A DNA stretch of 40,968 bases, taken from Bacteroidota bacterium (lineage in GTDB: Bacteria > Bacteroidota > Ignavibacteria > Ignavibacteriales > Ignavibacteriaceae). Made by a program: the position numbers and the translations under genes. Location of the stretch: NCBI GenBank assembly GCA_022562275.1, contig JADFPP010000025.1, positions 1 through 40,968 on the forward strand. Direction: 5' to 3'. The notes under the pieces are model-generated. The model saw only the letters and a program-made list of their open reading frames with translations, made no database searches and was not told where the DNA came from. Shown here piece by piece: positions 1 to 7,142 of the stretch; the stretch's first letter is position 1, and every line of letters begins with the position of its first letter.

Positions 1-142
1 AATCGCAAATAGTAAACAGATATTAATTATAAACTGCAACTGTGCTAATCAATTTGTGATTAGTTTCACACATCTCTTCTTCTAATTGTTTAACAAAATT
101 TTAGTTTGTAAATTTCCCAATCAAATTTGAATTATTGTTATT

Positions 143-156
143 CTTATCCGGATAAG
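143..156. promoter_or_regulatory. Perfect 14-bp palindrome upstream of peroxiredoxin
   Basis: CTTATCCGGATAAG is its own reverse complement and lies 45 bases upstream of the first peroxiredoxin start. A TATAAA-like stretch follows near position 182. The position suits an operator or a transcription-start-proximal hairpin, but it does not match the PerR or OxyR consensus. A looser inverted repeat (CTAATC/GATTAG) lies near positions 45-63. Function is inferred from position only. Confidence 0.35.
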
Positions 157-201
157 TTTTTCATAAAAAATTGTTTTCTACTATAAAAAAAGGAGAATGT
201 T

Positions 202-681
202 ATGCCTATAAATGTTGGTGACAAAGCACCTGATTTTGAATTGTTCAATCAGGATGCTGAAAAAGTATCTTTAGGAGATTATAAGGGAAAGAATGTTGTG
301 CTATTATTTTTCCCGCTTGCAAACACTGGTGTTTGCACAACGGAAATGTGTACTTTCAGAGATGAATTAAAAGATTACGAAGGATTAAATGCACAGGTTT
401 TGGGGATAAGCATCGATAGTCCTTTCACACTTAAAATGTGGCAGGAAAAGAACAATTATAATTTTCCGTTATTAAGTGATTTTAATAGGGAAGTTTCAGG
501 TAAATACGAAGCACTTTATGACGTTTTCGCACCGGGTAAATTTGATTTTAAAGGTGTTGCAAAAAGATCAGCATTCGTAATTGATAAAGAGGGAGCAATT
601 AAGTATGCTGAAGTGTTAGAAGATTTTACCAAAGAACCAAATTATGAAGCAATAAAAAAAACCCTTGAAGAAATAAAATAG
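202..681 (+). CDS. Peroxiredoxin, AhpC/TSA family (BCP-like)
   Basis: A thiol peroxidase of 159 aa that would reduce H2O2 and organic hydroperoxides in the cytoplasm; there is no signal peptide. The N-terminal VGDKAPDFEL is typical of the family. The active site is T42-G-V-C45, where C45 is the peroxidatic cysteine; C50 lies five residues later, the C-x4-C spacing of BCP-type atypical 2-Cys enzymes, and R53 follows. The start is supported by AAAGGAG just upstream. The FFPLANTGVC active-site block differs from the FYPKDNTSGC block of the second peroxiredoxin downstream, so the two are divergent paralogs rather than a recent duplication. An AhpE-type assignment is also possible. Confidence 0.92.
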   Translation: MPINVGDKAPDFELFNQDAEKVSLGDYKGKNVVLLFFPLANTGVCTTEMCTFRDELKDYEGLNAQVLGISIDSPFTLKMWQEKNNYNFPLLSDFNREVSGKYEALYDVFAPGKFDFKGVAKRSAFVIDKEGAIKYAEVLEDFTKEPNYEAIKKTLEEIK

Positions 682-978
682 AAACTTTAGTAGAATAATG
701 AATAACGATTAAACCTGCCTACCGGCAGGCAGGGATTTTTGAACTCACCTTAGATAAAAGTTGTCATTCTGAATCCCGATTCATCGGGATGAAGAATCTT
801 ATTATTTGATTTCATTCATTTAAGATCAAGATATTTCGCTGCGCCTGTCTACCTCCAGGCTAGCTCAATGTAACAAAAGTTTGATTACCAGCAATATGAG
901 TTATAAACTATTTCTTCTGTTTTTCTTAAGTCGTTGATCCTTGTGTAGTTTTTAAACTATTTATCAGGAGATTTATTT
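682..978. repeat. Intergenic palindromic repeat cluster
   Basis: There is no gene here. Palindrome A is CCTGCC-TACC-GGCAGG at 714-729, followed by GGGATTTTT, so it could also end transcription of the peroxiredoxin. From about 761 to 870 lies an element whose left arm reads GTCATTCTGA...GAAGAATCT and whose right arm reads AGATATTTCGCTGCG...CTCAATG. A TCCCGAT/ATCGGGA palindrome (774-789) sits inside the left arm. A decayed copy of palindrome A (844-859, 13 of 16 bases the same) sits inside the right arm. I infer a MITE/REP-like family with palindromes nested in a larger inverted repeat. Confidence 0.6.
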
Positions 979-1443
979 ATGGTAGAAGAAGGGAAAAAAG
1001 CACCTGTCATTACATTAAACGATCAGGATGGGAAGAAAGTATCGCTTAATGATTTTAAGGGTAAAAATATAATTCTTTATTTCTATCCGAAGGATAATAC
1101 TTCCGGCTGCACATTAGAAGCGTGCAATTTCAGAGATGATTTTCCGAAGTTCAGCAATATGAAAGCCGTTATACTTGGTGTAAGTCCCGATTCTGTTGAA
1201 TCACACAAGAAGTTTGCAGTAAAATATAACCTGCCGTTCCGTTTGTTAAGTGATGAGAAAAAAAGCGTATTAAATAAGTACGGCGTATGGAAAGAAAAAA
1301 GCATGTATGGCATAAAATATATGGGTGTAGAAAGGTCAACTATTGTAATTGATAAAGTTGGTAAAATAAGAAAGATATTCAGGAAAGTTAAAGTGGCGGA
1401 TCATAACAAAGAAGTAATGGAAGTGCTTAAGGAACTAAAGTAA
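979..1443 (+). CDS. bcp: Thioredoxin-dependent thiol peroxidase, BCP type
   Basis: A 154-aa cytoplasmic peroxiredoxin. FYPKDNTSGC (residues 35-44) followed by TLEAC ending at 49 is the BCP signature: C44 is the peroxidatic and C49 the probable resolving cysteine, with R52 in NFRD close by. RSTIVIDKVGKI near residue 113 is the conserved beta-strand region. AGGAG lies upstream of the ATG. The stop codon directly abuts the GTG start of the pterin synthase gene, so it is likely co-transcribed with the pterin genes. Its own upstream gap is full of repeats, so the promoter cannot be placed. Confidence 0.93.
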   Translation: MVEEGKKAPVITLNDQDGKKVSLNDFKGKNIILYFYPKDNTSGCTLEACNFRDDFPKFSNMKAVILGVSPDSVESHKKFAVKYNLPFRLLSDEKKSVLNKYGVWKEKSMYGIKYMGVERSTIVIDKVGKIRKIFRKVKVADHNKEVMEVLKELK

Positions 1444-1860
1444 GTGGACGGGATAGTTTACATCACACGCAGGGAAATATTTGCTGCGGCTCACCGTCTA
1501 TTTAAACCAGAACTATCTGATGAAGAAAATCTTAAGTTGTTTGGGAAATGCAGCAATCCAAACTGGCATGGGCACAATTACACATTGGAAGTTGTTGTTG
1601 CGGGTGAAGTTGATCCGGGTACCGGTTTTGTGATGGATTTGAAAGAATTAAAAGAAGTGGTTCGAAAGAATGTAATTTCAAAAGTTGATCATAAAAACTT
1701 GAATTTAGACACTGACTTTATGAAAGATAAAATTCCCACTTCGGAAAATATAGTAATTGCAATATGGAATGAGTTGAAGGATAAAATAACAAAGGGCAAA
1801 TTATATTCTGTTAAATTATATGAAACAGAGAATAATTACTTTGAGTACAAAGGAGAATAA
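1444..1860 (+). CDS. 6-pyruvoyl-tetrahydropterin synthase family protein
   Basis: Expected to convert 7,8-dihydroneopterin triphosphate to 6-pyruvoyl-tetrahydropterin. At 138 aa it has the family's usual length. Zinc ligands are H17 (in FAAAH) and H42 and H44 (in HGHN). The catalytic triad is C36, D82 and H83, and E127 in YETEN is the substrate-binding glutamate. The cysteine motif is C-x5-HGHN, as in animal PTPS, rather than the C-x3-HGH of the queuosine enzyme QueD; this, with folE and an SDR next door, favours a biopterin role. GTG start, with AAGGAA nine bases upstream inside the preceding gene. QueD remains the main alternative. Confidence 0.85.
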   Translation: MDGIVYITRREIFAAAHRLFKPELSDEENLKLFGKCSNPNWHGHNYTLEVVVAGEVDPGTGFVMDLKELKEVVRKNVISKVDHKNLNLDTDFMKDKIPTSENIVIAIWNELKDKITKGKLYSVKLYETENNYFEYKGE

Positions 1861-1863
1861 AAA

Positions 1864-2430
1864 TTGAATAAAAATAATGTTGCGAAACTGGTAACAACTT
1901 TGATTACTGAAATTGGAGAAGATCCTAAAAGGGAAGGACTATTGAAAACTCCATCACGCGTGGCAAAGGCGTATGAGTTCTTAACAAATGGATATGAACA
2001 GGATATTGATAAAACAATGAACGGAGCCATCTTTAATGAAACATATGATGAGATGGTATTGGTAAAAAATATTGATTTTTACAGCCTGTGCGAACATCAC
2101 CTGCTTCCTTTTTACGGGAAAGTACATCTTGCATACATTCCTGATGGTAAGATTATTGGTTTGAGTAAAATTCCCAGAATTATTGAAGTGTTTTCACGCC
2201 GGCTTCAGGTTCAGGAGAGGATGACACAGCAAATAGCAGATACGATTAATAAATTTTTACAGCCGAAAGGTGTTGCAGTTGTTACGGAAGCGTATCATAT
2301 GTGTATGATGATGAGGGGTGTGCAAAAACAAAATTCATCGGCAACTACAAGTGCAATGTTTGGTGTTTTTAAAGAAGATGCAAGAACCAGGATGGAATTG
2401 CTTGATTTGATTTCTCATAAGAATCTTTAA
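1864..2430 (+). CDS. folE: GTP cyclohydrolase I (type IA)
   Basis: Hydrolyses GTP to 7,8-dihydroneopterin triphosphate and formate, the entry step to folate and tetrahydrobiopterin. At 188 aa it is a compact enzyme. All three zinc ligands are present: C76 and H79 in CEHH, and C147 in HMCMMMRG. Other conserved blocks are [11 protein letters not shown] near 24-34, GLSKIPRI near 99-106 and the [13 protein letters not shown] helix near 113-125. The TTG start lies three bases after the upstream stop, with AAAGGAG overlapping the end of the previous gene, indicating translational coupling. Because it sits between PTPS and an SDR, it may feed biopterin rather than, or as well as, folate. Confidence 0.96.
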   Translation: MNKNNVAKLVTTLITEIGEDPKREGLLKTPSRVAKAYEFLTNGYEQDIDKTMNGAIFNETYDEMVLVKNIDFYSLCEHHLLPFYGKVHLAYIPDGKIIGLSKIPRIIEVFSRRLQVQERMTQQIADTINKFLQPKGVAVVTEAYHMCMMMRGVQKQNSSATTSAMFGVFKEDARTRMELLDLISHKNL

Positions 2431-2436
2431 TTATTT

Positions 2437-3141
2437 ATGGATAAAAAAGCGGGAATCTGGATTACTGGAGCTAGTTCGGGCATAGGAAAAGCTGCGGTAA
2501 AAGAATTTATTGCTATCGGTTGTAATGTTTTTGCATCGGCAAGAAGAGTGCCGGAACTTGAAAGATTGGTAGATGAGAATAATGGATCTCAAACTAAAAT
2601 CTTTCCTTGCAATGTTGCCTCACAAAAAAATGTTGAACAAACATTTAAAAAAATAATATCGGAGTTTGAAGTTAACTGTTTAATTAATAATGCCGGTATC
2701 ACATCCTTCAAAACTGTTGAGGAGAATTCAATAAAAGAGACTGATGATATTATCACCACAAATCTTCTTGGATCAATTTATACAATCAAATCTGTTTTAC
2801 CACATATGAAAAAAATTGGCGGTGGTACCATTATTAATGTCCTTTCTGTTGTAACAGAAAAGACGTTTCTAAACAGCGCTGTCTATACAGCTTCTAAAAT
2901 GGGATTGCTTGGATATACTAAAGTATTACGGGAAGAAGTTAGAGATTATAATATCCGGGTGATAAATATTATTCCCGGTGCAACTGAAACTCCAATATGG
3001 ACGAATGAAATGAGGAAGGAAAAGGGAGAAAGGATGATGAAACCAAGCAGTGTTGCCCGATTAATTGTGTCTGCATTTCTTCAAGCTGATAATTTAGTTA
3101 CCGAAGAAATAATTGTTCGTCCTGTGCAGGGTGATATATAA
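2437..3141 (+). CDS. Short-chain dehydrogenase, probable sepiapterin reductase
   Basis: A classical SDR of 234 aa. The nucleotide-binding motif TGASSGIG spans residues 10-17, NNAG spans 84-87, and the catalytic residues are S137, Y150 and K154 (YTASK). R37-R38 after the second strand suggests NADP(H). It starts six bases after folE. Two-step reduction of 6-pyruvoyl-tetrahydropterin to tetrahydrobiopterin would complete the pathway begun by the two preceding genes. The C-terminal EEIIVRPVQGDI resembles the tail I recall for Chlorobaculum tepidum sepiapterin reductase. The SDR assignment is firm; the substrate is inferred from context and that tail. Confidence 0.8.
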   Translation: MDKKAGIWITGASSGIGKAAVKEFIAIGCNVFASARRVPELERLVDENNGSQTKIFPCNVASQKNVEQTFKKIISEFEVNCLINNAGITSFKTVEENSIKETDDIITTNLLGSIYTIKSVLPHMKKIGGGTIINVLSVVTEKTFLNSAVYTASKMGLLGYTKVLREEVRDYNIRVINIIPGATETPIWTNEMRKEKGERMMKPSSVARLIVSAFLQADNLVTEEIIVRPVQGDI

Positions 3142-3146
3142 AAAAA

Positions 3147-3165
3147 GCCGGCATATGCAGCCGGC
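3147..3165. terminator. Bidirectional terminator between convergent genes
   Basis: A GCCGGC-ATATGCA-GCCGGC hairpin with an A-run on the left (U-run for the minus strand) and an A/T-rich right flank lies between the convergent SDR gene and the Spy-like gene. Confidence 0.7.
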
Positions 3166-3184
3166 ATTATAAAAACATCAGATT

Positions 3185-3652
3185 TTATTGATACTCTTTC
3201 ATCATCATTTTGTGTTTCATTTTTTTCATATTATGCCTTGAGTGATCGCGCATTTCATTAAAAATCTTTCTTTGGTCATCGGTTAGCAATTCGTACACAT
3301 CCATTTTATGATTTGCTATTGCTAATGCAATATTCTCCTTGGCATCACTAATTGATTTTACTTTACTGAGGAACTCATCTCTTGTATAATTTCCCCTTCT
3401 TTTAAGTTCCTTCATAGCAAGCATTTTCTTTTCGAGATCGGCTTTCAGATCAATCATTTCATATTTGTGATTGAAACGTAAATCCTGAACTGCTTCTTGC
3501 TGTGAATCGGTTAGGTTTAACTTTTCCATCATCATTTTTTGCTGAAAGCCTTGATGCATTTCTCGCTTTTCCATCTGACCATAAACAAATTGCGTTGATA
3601 TCAGTGCAATAAATAATATTACTGCAATGCCGGCCAAATTAAGTTTTTTCAT
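3185..3652 (-). CDS. Spy/CpxP-like periplasmic LTxxQ protein
   Basis: An envelope-stress periplasmic chaperone or metal-binding protein of about 155 aa. It has a signal peptide (MKKLNLAGIAVILFIALIST...), two LTxxQ-type motifs (LTDSQ and LTDDQ), an otherwise helical charged body, and a Met/His/Lys-rich C-terminus (MKKMKHKMMMKEYQ) that could bind metal. I place the start at the inner ATG (3652) rather than the ATG at 3664: GGAG lies six bases before the inner ATG, while the outer one has no SD. It is divergent from an ECF sigma gene and shares its promoter pattern, so it is the best candidate member of that regulon. Confidence 0.82.
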   Translation of the reverse strand: MKKLNLAGIAVILFIALISTQFVYGQMEKREMHQGFQQKMMMEKLNLTDSQQEAVQDLRFNHKYEMIDLKADLEKKMLAMKELKRRGNYTRDEFLSKVKSISDAKENIALAIANHKMDVYELLTDDQRKIFNEMRDHSRHNMKKMKHKMMMKEYQ

Positions 3653-3681
3653 TTTTTTCTCCATTTTTTATGAGTTTAATT

Positions 3682-3713
3682 CTTAGACAATGTATCAGGT
3701 GGAAAGGTTTAAA
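3682..3713 (-). promoter_or_regulatory. Predicted ECF-sigma promoter of the Spy-like gene
   Basis: Read on the minus strand, TTTAAACC (3713-3706), 15 bases, then TTGTCTAAG (3690-3682). The same two blocks with the same spacing precede the divergent sigma gene. An AAC-containing -35 and a GTC-containing -10 fit the general form of ECF-sigma promoters. Confidence 0.65.
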
Positions 3714-3722
3714 GATGTATAT

Positions 3723-3754
3723 TTTAAACCCAAAAGATTTTCATCTTGTCTAAG
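3723..3754 (+). promoter_or_regulatory. Predicted autoregulated promoter of the ECF sigma operon
   Basis: TTTAAACC (3723-3730), 15 bases, TTGTCTAAG (3746-3754), identical in both blocks and spacing to the divergent spy-side promoter. The two -35 blocks face each other nine bases apart, which makes the centre of the region an inverted repeat. The -10-like block ends 21 bases before the ATG at 3776, leaving a very short leader. Confidence 0.65.
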
Positions 3755-3775
3755 TTATACATATTCTAATTGCGA

Positions 3776-4330
3776 ATGACTGTAATTAAAAATGATCAGG
3801 AACTTATTGAAGAATTTATTTCCGGCAGCGAAAGCGCCTTTAATCGGTTGGCAAATCGTTATAAGGAAAAAATCTATTGGCATGCCAGGCGAATGACAGG
3901 AAATCACCTTGATGCTGATGAAATAGTACAGCAGGTATTATTAGTGATGTATAAGAAATTGAAAACTTTTAAATTTGGATCATCACTTTATACATGGATT
4001 AACAAAATTACTTCAACACGAAGTTTGAACTTGATAAAAAAAAATAAGTTGAGATCGTTCATCCCATTTAGTGAAAATATTGATAAGATTGGTGTAACCG
4101 AAGAAGATATAATAACTGATCTGGAAAGTAAGGAAAAATTGGACAAGATTCATAAATTATTAAAGAAAATATCTCCAAAGCAGAGAAGAGTATTTATCTT
4201 AAGAAATTTTGATGAACTAACTTATGATGAGATTTCAGAAATTACCGGTAACAGTGTTGGTACATTAAAAGCAAATTATTTTCATGCATTCAAAAAGTTA
4301 AAAGATATGGTTAAAGATGAAGAATTATGA
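3776..4330 (+). CDS. ECF-family RNA polymerase sigma factor
   Basis: A sigma-70 family protein with only regions 2 and 4, as in ECF sigmas, about 184 aa. Region 2 covers roughly residues 18-90, with DADEIVQQVLLVMYKKLKTF as the core-binding helix and SSLYTWINKITSTRSLN as the -10-reading part. Region 4 covers roughly 125-180, with SPKQRRVFILRNF and the helix-turn-helix YDEISEITGNSVGTLKAN. A TTG six bases upstream (3770) is an alternative start; neither has a clear SD, so ATG is preferred. The 3' end overlaps the anti-sigma gene by 14 bases. The shared promoters suggest it drives its own operon and the divergent Spy-like gene. The signal is unknown; envelope or metal stress is inferred from the partners. 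Confidence 0.9.
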   Translation: MTVIKNDQELIEEFISGSESAFNRLANRYKEKIYWHARRMTGNHLDADEIVQQVLLVMYKKLKTFKFGSSLYTWINKITSTRSLNLIKKNKLRSFIPFSENIDKIGVTEEDIITDLESKEKLDKIHKLLKKISPKQRRVFILRNFDELTYDEISEITGNSVGTLKANYFHAFKKLKDMVKDEEL

Positions 4331-4931
4331 TGAAATAGTTATCAGATACCTGGACAAACAGCTTTCTGAAAGTGAATTAAAAAAATTTGAAAGTGAACTA
4401 AAGAATAATGAGGATTTAAAAAAAGCACTTGATAGTTATCGTGAATTATCACAATTATTTTCAGAAGAAAAAAAACCAAATGTCAGGCAAGGCTATTATA
4501 ATGAAATAGTGCCTAAATTCAGGCAAAGAATGGAAAAAAAATCAAATACTTTTCCATCGCGGAAAATTGGTTTTGCTTTTGCAATTATTTTATTAGCAAT
4601 TGCATCATATTTCATACTCAATGTTAATGTGTTTATTCCTAAATCAGAAGAATTAACCTTACAATCAATTACCAAAAATATATCGGAAGACGAGCTGGGT
4701 GAATTGGCAGATTATGTTTCCGATGACTCATGGAGATTATTATCTGATAATAGCGATTACGAATTATTAAAAGAAGATGACTTAATTTTAGAGAGAATAG
4801 TAGAAAATATTTCCGATGTTGATCGTTTCAATCTTTTAAATGATTATCAGATTAATAATTTCTATTCCTTCATAGATGATGATGAAATAGAAAATGCATA
4901 CAATGAAATATTAAAAATTAGAATTTTATAA
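4317..4931 (+). CDS. Membrane anti-sigma factor (putative)
   Basis: A 204-aa single-pass membrane protein. The cytoplasmic N-terminus (MKNYDEIVIRYLDKQLSESE...) has the short acidic helical form typical of anti-sigma domains in Bacteroidota and Chlorobi. One TM segment (about residues 82-104, IGFAFAIILLAIASYFILNV) is followed by an acidic periplasmic part rich in Asp, Glu and Ser. There is no zinc HxxxCxxC motif, so it is not a ZAS-type anti-sigma factor. The 14-base overlap with the sigma gene implies coupled translation and supports a sigma/anti-sigma pair. Function rests on context and topology. Confidence 0.75.
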   Translation: MKNYDEIVIRYLDKQLSESELKKFESELKNNEDLKKALDSYRELSQLFSEEKKPNVRQGYYNEIVPKFRQRMEKKSNTFPSRKIGFAFAIILLAIASYFILNVNVFIPKSEELTLQSITKNISEDELGELADYVSDDSWRLLSDNSDYELLKEDDLILERIVENISDVDRFNLLNDYQINNFYSFIDDDEIENAYNEILKIRIL

Positions 4932-4941
4932 AGGCAAATAT

Positions 4942-5424
4942 ATGAAAACAGTTTTATTTATTATTGGAACACTGTTATTGTTTACATCCGCAGTTGCACA
5001 AATGCATGATGGGCCGCGGCATCATATGCGTGAAAAATTGGAGCAGCTGGAAAAAATAAAATTAATTGAAACACTAAATATGGATGAAGAAACAACCCTC
5101 AGATTTTTCTCCCGCCGTAATAAACTCCGAATGAAGGTAAATGAGATAAAAGAAAAAGGAGAATATAATTTTAAGCAACTGGATAGTATGCTGAAAGCAG
5201 GAAAATCATATACCGACGAAGAATTAAGATCTTTAATTGATGAAACTAAATCTATACCGCTGCAAATAGAAAAAACAAGATTGGAATTTATTAGTTCATT
5301 AAATGATATCTTAACCCTTGAGCAGATTGCCAGCTTTATTTTATTTGAAAGAAAATTTAAAGAGAAACTCAGAAACGTCCTGGTAAGAGATAGAACTCTA
5401 AAAAATTATAGAAAAAAGCAATAA
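4942..5424 (+). CDS. Periplasmic Spy/CnrX-like sensor protein (putative)
   Basis: A 160-aa secreted helical protein. The signal peptide is MKTVLFIIGTLLLFTSAVAQ, followed by a His/Met-rich MHDGPRHHM that could bind metal. The rest is charged amphipathic helices ending in LTLEQIASFILFERKFKEKL, the LTxxQ-type region seen in Spy/CpxP/CnrX-like proteins. It begins ten bases after the anti-sigma gene, with AAGGC as a weak SD, so it is the third gene of the sigma operon. By analogy with CnrYXH-type systems it could sense periplasmic metal or misfolding and act on the anti-sigma factor; that role is an inference. Confidence 0.72.
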   Translation: MKTVLFIIGTLLLFTSAVAQMHDGPRHHMREKLEQLEKIKLIETLNMDEETTLRFFSRRNKLRMKVNEIKEKGEYNFKQLDSMLKAGKSYTDEELRSLIDETKSIPLQIEKTRLEFISSLNDILTLEQIASFILFERKFKEKLRNVLVRDRTLKNYRKKQ

Positions 5425-5517
5425 ATCCTCTTTTAATATAAAAACCAATACTACAAAGATACTTTATTGTACTATTGATTTTAAAAATTTGGTTAGATAT
5501 TTTAACTCCTGTTTTTT

Positions 5518-5602
5518 GCGGGAGTGGTGGAATTTGGTAGACACGCTATCTTGAGGGGGTAGTGCCTTAATTGGTGTACGGGTTCAAGTCCCGTCTTCCG
5601 CA
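5518..5602 (+). tRNA. tRNA-Leu (GAG anticodon)
   Basis: The acceptor stem GCGGGAG pairs with CTTCCGC (one G-U). The D-arm contains TGGTAGACACG. The anticodon stem CTATC/GGTAG has loop TTGAGGG, giving anticodon GAG. A long variable arm, as in class II tRNAs, is followed by the T-arm ACGGGTTCAAGTCCCGT. The discriminator is A and the CCA end is not fully encoded. Confidence 0.95.
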
Positions 5603-5640
5603 CAATCCAAAATTCATTAATTTATTTAAGGATAATACAA

Positions 5641-6402
5641 ATGACAAAACTAACTGCCATCTTGCTGAGCTTATTTTTACTGATTCTTGCTGTCCATGCT
5701 TACTCACAAGATATGAATCCCGAAGCCGGGAAGCTCTATAATAAAGGCAACAGCTTGCTGAAAGCTGGAAATTATAAAGGAGCAATTGAAAATTATGATA
5801 AAGCCCTTGCTATTGAGAAGGATTATAGAACATACTATCAGAAAGGTGTTGCACAAAAAAAGACGAGAGAACTTGAAAATGCAAAAAGTTCTTTTGAAGA
5901 ATGCATAAAATTAAAGAATGATTTCTCGGGTAGTTACAATGCGCTCGGTGGTGTTTATTTTCAAATGGGAAATTACCTCGAGGCTATTAAGAATTTTGAG
6001 AAAGTTTTAACTTTAACAAATAAAGCAAGTATACAAAAGAAAGTAAAGAAAAATCTTTCACTTGCTTTATCAAAATTAGGTAACCAGGAATTAACCAACG
6101 GTAATGCTAAAAATGGTGTCGATTACCTGACTAAAGCCGTTGAATTTAGTAATTATGATGCCGCATATCTTTCTTTAGCAAAAATATATTCAGAATTGGG
6201 TGAATGGGATCAATCAATAGCTGCTTCTGAGGATGCTCTTAAGTATCGTTCAAAAATAAGTAAAGGCGGTCCGTATTATTATATGGGTATTTCCTATAAG
6301 GGAAAAGGCGATAATGATAAAGCTAAAAACATGTTTAAAAAAGCAAAAGGTGATGTAACATACAGGAAAACTGCTGAATATGAACTTAGTTTGTTAAACT
6401 AA
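5641..6402 (+). CDS. Secreted TPR-repeat protein
   Basis: A 253-aa protein with a signal peptide (MTKLTAILLSLFLLILAVHAYSQ). The mature part is built of TPR-like helical pairs: YNKGNSLLKAGNYKGAIENY near 31-50, YQKGVAQKKTRELENAKSSF, YNALGGVYFQMGNYLEAIKNF near 99-119, two more in the C-terminal half, and YYYMGISYKGKGDNDKAKNMF near 215-235. TPRs mediate protein-protein contact, so this is probably a periplasmic scaffold; no enzymatic motif is visible. It stands alone between a tRNA and a good terminator. The partner is unknown. Confidence 0.85.
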   Translation: MTKLTAILLSLFLLILAVHAYSQDMNPEAGKLYNKGNSLLKAGNYKGAIENYDKALAIEKDYRTYYQKGVAQKKTRELENAKSSFEECIKLKNDFSGSYNALGGVYFQMGNYLEAIKNFEKVLTLTNKASIQKKVKKNLSLALSKLGNQELTNGNAKNGVDYLTKAVEFSNYDAAYLSLAKIYSELGEWDQSIAASEDALKYRSKISKGGPYYYMGISYKGKGDNDKAKNMFKKAKGDVTYRKTAEYELSLLN

Positions 6403-6425
6403 TATTAATAGTACTTTTTATATTT

Positions 6426-6453
6426 AACCCTCGTAAATCGAGGGTTTTTTTTT
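6426..6453 (+). terminator. Rho-independent terminator after TPR gene
   Basis: AACCCTCG-TAAAT-CGAGGGTT is a perfect 8-bp stem followed by a run of T, 23 bases after the stop codon of the TPR gene. Confidence 0.92.
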
Positions 6454-6474
6454 GCTTCCATAAAAGAATATCAG

Positions 6475-7119
6475 ATGATTACAAAAACATCTCAACATAT
6501 AATAAATACTTTTGAAGAAGAGGATATACTCCCGCTTATTTGTGCCGCTGCTGCTCTAAGAGATGGAAAATATCTTAGAGCCTTAATTGAAAGAGCAAAA
6601 TTGATTGGTGTAAAAGAAAAACGGTTGTATGAATCTCTACTGCAGAATTATCTTTTTACGGGTTATCCATCAGCAATGATTTCATTAAAAATTTTAAAAG
6701 AGTATTGCCCAAAATTTGAAAATTATTCATATGAAAGCTGGGATCTAAATAAATACAGGCAAAGGGGTACAAAGAATTGCAAAAAGATTTACGGTAGAAA
6801 ATTTGAAAATCTTATTTCGAATGTTAAAAGTTTTTCACCGGAATTATCTGACTGGCTGTTGCTTGAGGGTTATGGTAAGGTACTGGGCAGGAAGGGGCTT
6901 TCACTAAAGAAGAGGGAATTGAACAACGTTTCGGTACTAACAGTATTAAAGTTTGAGGATCAGTTATTCTCACATATCAACGGGGCATTCAGAACAAAAT
7001 CAACAATTGATCAAATTAAAAAAGTAATTACTAATCTTAAAATATTTGGGAAAGCAGGCTTAAGCAGATTTGGGATTAGAGTGTTAAACAAGTATTTAAA
7101 ACAGAAGGGAATAGGATAA
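6475..7119 (+). CDS. Carboxymuconolactone decarboxylase-like protein
   Basis: A 214-aa soluble protein. The C-terminal half (about residues 130-190) carries the CMD-family pattern EGYGKVLGRKGLSLKKREL, then LTVLKFEDQLFSHINGAFR and a charged helix ending in IKKVI. The N-terminal half (LPLICAAAALRDGKYLRALI...SLLQNYLFTGYPSAMISL) looks like a second, more diverged CMD/AhpD-like helical repeat. The CxxC motif of AhpD peroxidase-type members is absent, so redox activity is unlikely. No pathway partners lie beside it. A hairpin at its stop codon probably ends transcription. Confidence 0.72.
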   Translation: MITKTSQHIINTFEEEDILPLICAAAALRDGKYLRALIERAKLIGVKEKRLYESLLQNYLFTGYPSAMISLKILKEYCPKFENYSYESWDLNKYRQRGTKNCKKIYGRKFENLISNVKSFSPELSDWLLLEGYGKVLGRKGLSLKKRELNNVSVLTVLKFEDQLFSHINGAFRTKSTIDQIKKVITNLKIFGKAGLSRFGIRVLNKYLKQKGIG

Positions 7120-7132
7120 TCCCGTTCCCTTC
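7104..7132. terminator. Hairpin overlapping a stop codon, convergent genes
   Basis: GAAGGGAA and TTCCCTTC form a perfect 8-bp stem around the stop codon of the CMD-like gene (stop at 7117-7119). The next gene, on the minus strand, ends at 7143. It can serve both strands; T-runs are weak. Confidence 0.5.
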
Positions 7133-7142
7133 TTAAAACCTA

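Noticed and set aside
1444-1860. Queuosine enzyme QueD
   Set aside because: Not excluded, but the cysteine-to-HGH spacing is PTPS-like and no queC, queE or queF is adjacent, while folE and an SDR are.
3653-3664. Outer ATG of the Spy-like gene
   Set aside because: Its own codons contain the GGAG that serves the inner ATG, and it lacks an SD.
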